Shown here in pieces: positions 35,828 to 42,580 of a stretch of 64,000 nt of DNA. The stretch comes from Pseudooceanicola spongiae. Its GTDB lineage: Bacteria; Pseudomonadota; Alphaproteobacteria; Rhodobacterales; Rhodobacteraceae. Below the pieces are notes generated by a model that saw only the letters and a list, made by a program, of their open reading frames with translations, had not been told where the DNA came from and searched no databases. How positions within the stretch are numbered: the stretch's first letter is position 1; every line of letters starts with the position of its first letter. The stretch spans positions 4,301,782 through 4,365,781 of the forward strand of contig NZ_CP045201.1 in NCBI RefSeq assembly GCF_014899185.1, read 5' to 3'. Both the position numbers and the translations under genes were made by a program.

Positions 35828-36405
35828 CGCCTCCCGAGGGCTTCCCGGGGTACTGGGCTCAACACCAGATACGAATACACGAAGCGTCATCGCTCTTGGG
35901 AGCGAATGGTTTGATTCAAGGGGTCGTAGTCACCGCACACGTCCGGCGCTGCATGGTGATCTGTCCTGGCTAGAAGGGCGGGAAGCGGTCGTTCGCTGCT
36001 TCTGCGAAGGCACCCCGACCGCACCGCGGAAGCGGACATTCAGGCGAGAACCAAGACCGGAGCCCGCTCGATCGAAACCAGGGGCGGATCGCGGACATTC
36101 TCTGCGGATGCAAGATTATCGCTTACATTGGGAAGGACTGACATTCCGCGTGCCAATGATCTCGCCAACAAGTTCCAAGGCGATTCATCTTCTCATCTCT
36201 CACCGGCAAATAACTGAAAACATCTCCCTCAGAAATGTGCCCGAAAACGATGGCGGCGCTAACATATCCAACGCATAGTGCTCGTTCGTGGGCTGATCGA
36301 CAGGGTGATGGATTTCGAATCCTCCCCCGCAGCTGTCTCTTCAAGCGTTTGATATAGAATTGCAGTTTCTGATTACATTGAATTTACTCGTCCTAACTTG
36401 AGGTG
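35828..36405. other. Degenerate intergenic DNA left of the IS21 element
   Basis: No gene can be supported in these 578 bp. A plus-strand frame (35793-36278) is open but has no family likeness, no codon bias and overlaps the preceding gene. Three degenerate copies of a GCGGWCRTTC motif occur near 35985, 36034 and 36091. GC content falls towards the IS end (36340-36405). Confidence 0.55.
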
Positions 36406-36939
36406 TGTTGGATGTCACTCAGAGCTGACCCAGCAGAAGTCGAAATTGTCACTGAGAATTGACCCATGTGGAACCTTGCCCCTGACGGGATTTGTCGGGG
36501 GTTATTGGAGTGATCGACAAGGATTTTTCAAGCGTCATTCGACGTTGGGCGTTGCGGGACAAGATGCCCATCCGCGAGATTTCACGGCGGACCGGGCTGT
36601 CTCGCAACACCATCAGGAGGTATCTGCGGGCGGGCACTGTTGAGCCCAAGTTCCAGGCACCATCAAGGCCAAGCAAGCTGGACCCGTATGCCGCGAAGCT
36701 GACAGGCTGGCTGGTGACGGAGCAGCGCAAGTCGCGCAAGGACCGGCGCACCGCCAAGCAGATGCACGCTGATCTTGTTCAGCTTGGCTATGGCGGCTCG
36801 TATGAGCGGGTCGCAGCCTTCGTGCGGGTATGGAAGGGGGATCGGCAACCTGCGCTGCAAACCACCGATCGCGGGACATTCGTGCCGCTGGTGTTCCAGC
36901 CGGGCGAGGCGTTCCAGTTTGACTGGAGCGAGGACTGGG

Positions 36940-36970
36940 GTCGCGCACGGTCTGCGCGCCTCCGGCACGG
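36940..36970 (+). repeat. Class A palindromic insert 1 in istA
   Basis: It lies between EDW and GGERIKLQVAH of IstA. CGCGCA/TGCGCG hairpin, then GCC-tcc-GGC. It is the most diverged class A copy (about 31 bp). Confidence 0.6.
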
Positions 36971-37135
36971 CGTCGGCGGCGAGCGCATCAAGTTGCAGGT
37001 GGCCCATATCAAGCTGTCGCACAGTCGGGCGTTTCTGGTCAGGGCCTATCTGTTGCAGACGCATGAGATGCTGTTTGACGCGCACTGGCAAGCGTTCCGG
37101 GTCTTTGAGGGCTCCCGGGCCGCGGGATCTACGAC

Positions 37136-37167
37136 AGCGGGAATTGTCCGCCATTGGTCCGAGGACA
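37136..37167 (+). repeat. Palindromic insert in istA, variant of class B
   Basis: It follows GIYD of IstA. It contains ATTGTCC...GGACAAT and CCATTG...CAATGG inverted repeats, and the blocks ATTGTCCGCCA and TCCGAGG resemble the ends of class B copies (ATTGCCCGGCA, GCCGAGAGG). Confidence 0.5.
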
Positions 37168-37242
37168 ATGGACGCGAAGACGGCGGTGGATCGCGTGGGC
37201 GCTGGCAAGAAGCGTGATGTGAATGCGCGGTTCCTGGCCATG

Positions 37243-37285
37243 CATTGCCCGGCAGGCGAATTGCGCAGCAATTCTGCCGAGAGGA
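37243..37285 (+). repeat. Class B palindromic insert 1 (43 bp) in istA
   Basis: It is placed between ARFLAM and ASHYVFEPNF of the reconstructed IstA. Outer blocks CATTGCCCGGCAGGCG and CTGCCGAGAGG enclose the variable hairpin AATTGC-gca-GCAATT. Confidence 0.8.
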
Positions 37286-37375
37286 GCCAGCCACTACGTT
37301 TTTGAGCCCAATTTTTGCAATCCGGCAGCGGGCTGGGAGAAAGGACAGGTGGAGAAGAACGTCCGCGATGCGCGT

Positions 37376-37399
37376 CGCGCTGAAAGCGCGCCTCCGGCA
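37376..37399 (+). repeat. Class A palindromic insert 2 (24 bp, in frame) in istA
   Basis: CGCGCT-gaa-AGCGCG followed by CC-tcc-GG. It adds eight residues (RAESAPPA) between VRDAR and LRLWQ without shifting frame. Confidence 0.75.
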
Positions 37400-37509
37400 C
37401 TACGGCTCTGGCAGGTGATGCCAGCCTTCTCAGATCTCGATGCGCTGAATGACTGGCTTGAAGAGCGCTGCAAGGTTCTGTGGGCCGAGACTGCGCATGG
37501 CACTTTGTC

Positions 37510-37546
37510 CCCCTCTCACACATGCAAGCATGTGTTGCCGGTCAGC
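37510..37546 (-). repeat. Class B palindromic insert 2 (37 bp, reverse) in istA
   Basis: On the minus strand: CCGGCA, hairpin ACACATGC-tt-GCATGTGT, then GAGAGG. It separates HGTLS from GSIADAWEAEKPTLMP. Confidence 0.8.
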
Positions 37547-37649
37547 GGGCAGTATTGCCGATGCCTGGGAGGCCGAGAAGCCGACGCTGATGCCCTTGCC
37601 TACGGCCTTTGATGGCTTCGTCGAACAGAGCAAGCGCGTATCGCCCACG

Positions 37650-37692
37650 CATTGCCCGGCAGGCGCATGCGAAGCATGCTGCCGAGAGGGGG
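37650..37692 (+). repeat. Class B palindromic insert 3 (43 bp) in istA
   Basis: It has the same outer blocks as the 37243 copy (CATTGCCCGGCAGGCG, CTGCCGAGAGG) but a different central hairpin, CATGC-gaa-GCATG. It separates KRVSPT from CLITFDRNRYSVPA. Confidence 0.8.
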
Positions 37693-37789
37693 CCTTATCA
37701 CCTTCGACCGCAATCGCTACTCTGTGCCTGCCAGCTTCGCAAACCGCCCCGTCAGCCTGCACATCTACCCTGAACGGCTGGTGGTCGTG

Positions 37790-37815
37790 CTGGAAAGCAC
37801 GCCTTTGGCGTGACG
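37790..37815 (+). repeat. Class A palindromic insert 3 (26 bp) in istA
   Basis: GTGCT-ggaa-AGCAC overlaps CACGCC-ttt-GGCGTG. It is inserted before AEGHVVCEHRRIIERSH. Confidence 0.75.
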
Positions 37816-38058
37816 GCCGAAGGGCACGTGGTCTGCGAGCATCGGCGCATCATTGAGCGGTCGCACCGGCAACCTGGCCGCGTCATCTATGACTGGCAAC
37901 ATTGCCTCGCCGTGGTCCAGCGCAAGCCGGGCGCGCTACGAAATGGTGCGCCCTTCGTCGAGATGCCAGAGGCGTTCCGTCAATTGCAGGGGCAGATGCT
38001 GCGCAAGCCCGGCGGCGATCGCGAGATGGTCGAGATTCTGTCCTTGGTTTTGCATCAC

Positions 38059-38085
38059 GTCATGCCGGAGGCATGCTTTCAGCAT
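38059..38085 (-). repeat. Class A palindromic insert 4 (27 bp, reverse, in frame) in istA
   Basis: On the minus strand: CATGCT-gaa-AGCATG and CATGCC-tcc-GGCATG, sharing the central arm. It adds VMPEACFQH between LVLHH and DEQAVL. Confidence 0.85.
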
Positions 38086-38376
38086 GACGAACAGGCCGTT
38101 CTGTGCGCCGTGGACATGGCGCTGGAGGCGGGCGTGCCGACCAAGACCCATGTGCTGAACCTGCTCCACAGGCTGGTGGATGGCACGCCAATCGACCAGC
38201 CCGATGTGACGCCACCTTCAAGTCTCGCCCTGAAGAAGGAGCCTGAGGCCAACGTTGCGCGCTACGATGGACTGCGGGGAGGCACACGCCATGCGTCATG
38301 ATCCCGCCCATTCAATCCTGCGCGCCTCTGGCGCGACGCCGCAATTGTCATCATGCTGCGCAGCCTCAAGATGCAT

Positions 38377-38404
38377 CACGCCAAAGGCGTGCTTCCAGCA
38401 CGAC
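38377..38404 (-). repeat. Class A palindromic insert 5 (28 bp, reverse) in istB
   Basis: On the minus strand: CGTGCT-gga-AGCACG and CACGCC-ttt-GGCGTG. It lies between LRSLKMH and GMAQAVHDLMEQ of the reconstructed IstB. Confidence 0.75.
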
Positions 38405-38463
38405 GCATGGCGCAGGCAGTGCATGACCTCATGGAACAGGGAGCGCCTGCATTTGACGCGGTC

Positions 38464-38491
38464 ACGCTGAAAGCGTGCCTCCGGCACGGCC
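38464..38491 (+). repeat. Class A palindromic insert 6 (28 bp) in istB
   Basis: CACGCT-gaa-AGCGTG and CGTGCC-tcc-GGCACG share an arm. It separates APAFDAV from PILSQLLKAEM. Confidence 0.8.
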
Positions 38492-38548
38492 CCGATCCTG
38501 TCGCAACTGCTCAAGGCTGAAATGGCCGAACGCGAGGTGCGCTCCATC

Positions 38549-38585
38549 CACTGCCCGGCAGTGCATGTTTACATGCACGAGAGGG
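38549..38585 (+). repeat. Class B palindromic insert 4 (37 bp) in istB
   Basis: TGCCCGGCA, hairpin GTGCATGT-tt-ACATGCAC, GAGAGG. Same architecture and length as the 37510 copy with a different stem sequence. It separates EREVRSI from AYHMKAARF. Confidence 0.85.
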
Positions 38586-38765
38586 GCCTATCACATGAAG
38601 GCCGCGCGCTTCCCGGCCTACAAGGACCTGTCCCGCTTCGACTTTGCCACCAGCGAGGTCAACGAAGCCCTCGTGCGCCAACTGCATCGGTGCGAGTTCA
38701 TGGACGCGGCCGAGAACGTGGTCCTGATCGGCGGACCCGGAACTGGGAAAAGCCACGTTGCGGTC

Positions 38766-38792
38766 GTGCTGAAAGCACGCCTTTGGCGTGAC
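38766..38792 (+). repeat. Class A palindromic insert 7 (about 27 bp) in istB
   Basis: GTGCT-gaa-AGCAC and CACGCC-ttt-GGCGTG. It is inserted between KSHVAV and [12 protein letters not shown], just after the Walker A motif. Confidence 0.8.
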
Positions 38793-39295
38793 ATTGAGCA
38801 TTCAGGCCATTGAGCATCATCGCAAGCGGGTGCGCTTCTTCTCGACCGTCGAACTGGTGAATGCGCTGGAACAAGAAAAGGCCCAGGGAAAAGCTGGAAA
38901 GATCGCCGAGGCGCTGGTGAAGACCGAATTGGTGATCCTGGACGAGCTCGGCTACCTGCCGTTCAGCGCCTCGGGCGGTGCGCTGCTGTTCCATCTTCTC
39001 AGCAAACTATACGAGCGCACCAGTGTGGTCATTACCACCAATCTGAGCTTCAGCGAGTGGGCCAGCGTTTTTGGCGACGCCAAGATGACCACTGCACTCC
39101 TCGATCGCCTCACCCACCGCTGCCACATCCTCGAGACCGGAAACGACAGCTACCGCTTCAAAGCCAGCTCCGAGACAGCGAAAAAGAAACGGAAGGATAC
39201 AGCGCCATTGACCACGTCATGAACCAGAAGACATAACAAACGGGCGGGTCAGTTCTCGGTGACAATGCTGGGTCAGTTATGAGTGACATCCAACA

Positions 39296-39550
39296 TACAC
39301 GCGGGCATATCGCGACAATCTTCGCCGTATCTGGGACTATCTGCAGCTTGCAGATGCCGAAGCCGATAAGATCGTCGAAGAGGCGGCGCGCATGACCAAC
39401 GACTGGTACCTGAGCGACCTCATCAAGAATTGCGACTTCGAGCCGGGTCGCTGCTACCAGGCGGCGATGCGGCTCATCGGCCAGAATGTGCTCTGGACGG
39501 ACATGCATGGGGTCATCGACTATCCCTCCCGGGTCGCGCTGAACGCATGA
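39296..39550 (+). pseudogene. TnsA-like C-terminal fragment truncated by the IS
   Basis: An 84-residue open frame without a start, running straight out of the IS end: YTRAYRDNLRRIWDYLQLAD, AARMTNDWYLSDLIKNCDF, CYQAAMRLIGQNVLWTDMHG, ending SRVALNA. Helical content, position directly before a tnsB-like gene and a 4-base ATGA overlap with it suggest the C-terminal domain of a TnsA-type endonuclease of a Tn7-like element. The sequence match itself is too short to prove that. The missing N-terminal part is not found on the other side of the IS. Confidence 0.5.
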
Positions 39551-41772
39551 CTACGCAGCCGCTCTACAACATCCCCAAGGGATCTATCCTGAAGCTGGAT
39601 GGTCGCGAACTGATGGTGTCGGTTCGCGAGGAGAGCGGCTACGCGGTGCGGTGTCTCGACAGCGGTGAGTGCTTCAACCTGACGGCTGAACGAGTCGACG
39701 ACGCAATCCGGGCGCGGGATTGCGAGTTGATTAAGCCGGCGGATGCAGAGAAGAGGTATGCCCTTCTGGAGTATACCGGCGGCATTGAGCGCGTGGAGCA
39801 GTTTCCGGAAGAAACCCAGCGTATCGTGCAGGGCCGCCTGGCCCTCGTGTTGGCCCAGGACGCGCTACGTGAAGAAGGCGAAAAACTTACCCAGCGCTTC
39901 ATGGACAAGACCGGGAAGCATCGCCGTCTTGTGCTGGAGCGAGCTGACGAGATCGCACCCGGTTTCAATTTCCTCAGAACTCGACGGGGCGGAAAGTAGG
40001 CCGCCGGCTTTGATGTTCCTCAGGGTCGTACTCTCGCCAGCTATCATGATGTCTATCATCGCTTCGATCGCAACCCGGTGGTTCTGGCCGACCGCGATCA
40101 TAAGAAGGGGCGCCGGGAACCCAGGCTATGGGATTGGCAGGAGCGGTTCATCAGTTTCGTGGTGGATTGTTGGCTAGTTCCACAGAAGCCGAAGCTGGCG
40201 GACCTTTATGCACAGGCGAAGGAGGAATTTCACCGCTCTCCCCAGGAGATCGCGCAATGTATCAGCTTTCCGACGATCACGACGATCCGAAGCAGGATCA
40301 AGGCCATCTCGGAAGTCGTGCGCATTATCGGTCGGGGTGGCAAACGGCACGCGACGAACGTAAAGGGGCCCGGTTCAACGGACGTGCGCGCACTGGCGTT
40401 CGGTGAGAAGATCGAAACCGATCAGTACCTGCTGTCGATCTTCACCTCCGGCAACGGCGTCGTCAGAGCGAAGGTGATCGATCCTAAGCAGGCACCACAA
40501 GAGCTCGCGGACAACGAGGTCCGACGCTGCTGGCTTCACCTGATCATCGACGTGGCGACCCGCGAGGTACTTGGCTGGCTTATTTCCGAGACAGCAGACG
40601 CCGACCATACCAAAGCGCTGCTTCGTATGGCGACGCGGGACAAGACCAAGGAAAAGGTTCGCTACGGATGCAAGCAGGAGCCGGTGCCGCCCGTGCGGCT
40701 GGGTCTCGCCCTGGCTGACAATGGTACCGCCACTCGAAATGCCGATGTCTACGCTAGCCAGCTTGGTATGGGCATGACCGTCATGACTGCGCGTGCCTAC
40801 CAGCCCCTGGACAAGCAAGTGGTCGAACGGGTGTTCGGTACACTGCAGTGGCAGGTGCTCAATACCCTGCCGGGGTACACGGGCAGTCGTCCTGGAGAGT
40901 TGACCGGGTACGACCCGAAAAGTTCTGCCAAGCTCAGCCATGACCAGCTTTACGGCATCATCACGCGCTATTTCATCGACGAGTATCCCTTCCGGCCGCA
41001 TCGCGGCACCGGGATGAACGGTGCGACCCCACGCCAGAAGCGATATAGCGCTATCGAGGCGCCCTCCCAGCGCGACAGGTGTCTCCATCTTGGCGCGAAG
41101 GTCATTGCGACCACGACTTCAGGTGGCGTTCGAGTCTTCAATATCCCCTTCAGCTCGAGTCAGCTCGTGCGCTTCGATGATGGCGAGCCCAAGCGGGTTA
41201 CGGTTCATCTCGACCCCGATGACCTCCGCAAGGTCTATGTCACCGCCGAGGGAGTGGAGGAGGTGATGGAGGCAGAGCTGAGCATGATTGTCTTTAAAGA
41301 CCAAACGCTCGAGGAGGCCGTTGGGATCATGGAAGCAGCGTCGAGGTCCAACCCGATGCTGCGCGAGCTGCATGACCGGCATCTGAGCGAAGCTCGCGCG
41401 CGTCGCGCGCGCGACTCCGGCTTCTTCCCGGATTCCCGTGATCCTTCGAGCTACCAGACACTCGCACAGCTCGAGTATCGCGCCAGCTAACTGCTTCAGG
41501 TCGAAACGCGCCCCGCCGCCTATTTCGGTGCGACTGCCGCACCCGGGCATCTCATGAGCAGGGGCCGCACGTCGGGTGTGGTGCCGGCACGCCCGGCCAG
41601 CGTGGCTCCGTCCAAACCGCCGTCCGCATCGACGCCCCCCAAGGCAAGCGCACCTCCGCCGCAGTCCGCTGGACCGACGGATGTGCCCCCAAGGAAGGGG
41701 AGCACTTCGGCGCCACACCCTGACGACATCAAAACCATGACCTTCGGCCCCGTCAAGGATAGCAAGCTGTGA
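39547..41772 (+). pseudogene. TnsB/TniA-like DDE transposase with two in-frame stop codons
   Basis: One continuous frame of 741 codons is broken by TAG at 39997-39999 and TAA at 41488-41490. The N-terminal part (MTTQPLYNIPKGSILKLDGR) matches the small N-terminal domain of TnsB-like proteins. The middle piece is a Mu/Tn7 integrase core with a full DDE triad: ETDQYLLSIF (Asp), LALADNGTATRNADVYASQL (Asp) and QPLDKQVVERVFGTLQ (Glu), followed by a Mu-transposase C-terminal beta domain. The last piece, after the TAA, is a Pro/Ser-rich tail ending PDDIKTMTFGPVKDSKL, the sort of tail that contacts TnsC. Its stop overlaps the tnsC start. The total length fits TnsB (about 700). Confidence 0.75.
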
Positions 41773-42527
41773 CCAACCCCTTCATCATTCCCTCGTTGGC
41801 AAACCTGAACGCGGACCTGGCGCAGCGTCATTTCCCGCTCGCCAAGGGCGAGGAACTTCAGCAGACCTTCGCGCAGCTCTTCAGTCGCCACCTGGGGCGT
41901 CTGCAGTCCGGGAAGGGCTTCGAGGCATGCAGCCTCCTTGTGACGGGGCTGTCCGGTTCGGGCAAGACCGCCGAGATCTCGGACATGCTGAACCGCTTCA
42001 AAGAGAGCGCTGTTCGCATGCCTGACGGCAAGGATGCGCGGTTTGCAAGCTGCGTGCTGGAGGCAAAAGGGAGCTGGAAGGATCTCGGCCGCAAGACGCT
42101 TCACGCCTTGGGCTATGTGCAGCGCGAGCCACAGCTTGATCGGCTGATGATCAGGATCGAGTTTCAGGAAATCGATCTGAGCAGTGCGCCCGGGCATCCG
42201 GCACAGGATTACGAAACCCTCAACGAAATCGTCGGCAGCTACGCCATCAGCGCGGGGCTCGATGTCGACGCCAGCCTGCCGACGGGAGACTTCCTGCACC
42301 GCCTTGCGACTGCCTGCGCATTCCGGTGGGGCCTGGTCATCGACATGGTCGTCGATGCCGTGGCACTTGCCGTTGCCAGGAGGGAAGGGGTGGTTGAGCG
42401 GTCGGATTTCGTGGCGGCCTGGTGCGAGAAAACCGGAATGAACCAGCTGGCAACGCCGTTCATCCATGACAGCTACGAGACGATGTTCCGGAGGGACAAG
42501 CCATTTCGGGCCGCCATCGGCACCTGA
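41769..42527 (+). CDS. TnsC/TniB-like transposition ATPase with apparent internal deletion
   Basis: 252 residues starting at GTG 41769 (overlapping the previous stop as GTGA). Walker A GLSGSGKT is at residues 60-67, inside SLLVTGLSGSGKTAEISDML. The sequence then runs to KDLGRKTLHALGY (about 116) and goes directly to VQREPQLDRLMIRIEFQEID. In TniB-like proteins a Walker B and sensor-1 region lies between these two blocks. It is absent here, so about 60-70 residues seem to have been lost in frame. The C-terminal lid region (FLHRLATACAFRWGLVIDMV) remains. ATPase function is therefore doubtful. Confidence 0.7.
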   Translation: MTNPFIIPSLANLNADLAQRHFPLAKGEELQQTFAQLFSRHLGRLQSGKGFEACSLLVTGLSGSGKTAEISDMLNRFKESAVRMPDGKDARFASCVLEAKGSWKDLGRKTLHALGYVQREPQLDRLMIRIEFQEIDLSSAPGHPAQDYETLNEIVGSYAISAGLDVDASLPTGDFLHRLATACAFRWGLVIDMVVDAVALAVARREGVVERSDFVAAWCEKTGMNQLATPFIHDSYETMFRRDKPFRAAIGT

Positions 42528-42553
42528 TCTTCCCGGACAATTCAGTCTTTGAG

Positions 42554-42580
42554 AAACCCGCGCTTCGGCGCGGGTTTTTT
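42554..42580 (+). terminator. Terminator after the tnsC-like gene
   Basis: AACCCGCGC-ttcg-GCGCGGGTT followed by TTTT; a strong 9-bp stem with a UUCG-type loop. Confidence 0.9.

Larger units (their letters stand above)
36492..38301 (+). pseudogene. istA: istA, IS21 transposase (multiply interrupted)
   Basis: IstA is the DDE transposase of IS21. The intact N-terminal stretch reads VIDKDFSSVIRRWALRDKMP, then REISRRTGLSRNTIRRYLRA (helix-turn-helix) and FQPGEAFQFDWSEDW with the first catalytic Asp. Downstream segments in alternating frames match the family: KLQVAHIKLSHSRAFLVRAY, FCNPAAGWEKGQVEKNVRDA (catalytic Glu), VMPAFSDLDALNDWLEERCK and AFDGFVEQSKRVSPT. After them come ITFDRNRYSVPASFANRPVS, the LVLHH/DEQAVL block and GVPTKTHVLNLLHRLVDG. 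The frame is broken by palindromic inserts and at least one single-base loss near 37112. The start may be GTG 36510. It cannot be functional as written. Confidence 0.88.
38291..39222 (+). pseudogene. istB: istB, IS21 transposition helper ATPase (interrupted)
   Basis: IstB is the AAA+ helper of IS21. It begins MRHDPAHSILRASGATP at the istA stop. Pieces in different frames read KAEMAEREVRSI and AYHMKAARFPAYKDLSRFDF, then RCEFMDAAENVVLIGGPGTG and KSHVAV (Walker A GGPGTGKS). The longest intact piece runs from 38788: [32 protein letters not shown] (Walker B), [20 protein letters not shown] and [12 protein letters not shown]. Four palindromic inserts plus an apparent base loss near 38340 break the frame, including one directly after the Walker A region. 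Confidence 0.88.
36406..39295 (+). mobile_element. IS21-family insertion sequence, decayed, carrying many hairpin inserts
   Basis: The ends are inverted repeats. The left end reads TGTTGGATGTCACTCAGAGC then TGACCCAGCA. The right end, complemented, reads TGTTGGATGTCACTCATAAC then TGACCCAGCA. Each is followed by a second internal copy (TTGTCACTGAGAATTGACCC on the left, TTGTCACCGAGAACTGACCC on the right). Multiple terminal repeats, an istA-istB gene pair and a 2.89-kb length are typical of IS21. No target-site duplication is visible (flanks AGGTG and TACAC), which suggests a deletion next to the element after insertion. Both genes are interrupted by short palindromic inserts, listed separately. 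Confidence 0.9.
39296..42580 (+). mobile_element. Remnant of a Tn7-like transposition module
   Basis: Three consecutive, overlapping genes (tnsA-like fragment, tnsB-like DDE transposase, tnsC/tniB-like ATPase) end in a terminator. No tniQ/tnsD gene follows. Each gene is damaged: 5' truncation, two in-frame stops, and an internal deletion. Neither transposon end was identified. Confidence 0.7.

Noticed and set aside
35793..36278. A 161-codon open frame
   Set aside because: It overlaps the better-supported 35579-35827 gene, has no ribosome-binding site, and has a composition unlike genes of this genome.
36300..36330. A tRNA 3' end suggested by GGATTTCGAATCC followed by CCCCCGC
   Set aside because: The T-stem would pair over only three bases, and no upstream anticodon or D arm is present.
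36123..36344. A 73-codon minus-strand open frame
   Set aside because: No start signal and no recognisable motif; it lies in degenerate DNA beside the IS.
36940..38792. The repeated hairpins considered as a CRISPR array
   Set aside because: They are irregularly spaced, occur in both orientations, differ in stem sequence, and the DNA between them is istA/istB coding sequence, not spacers.
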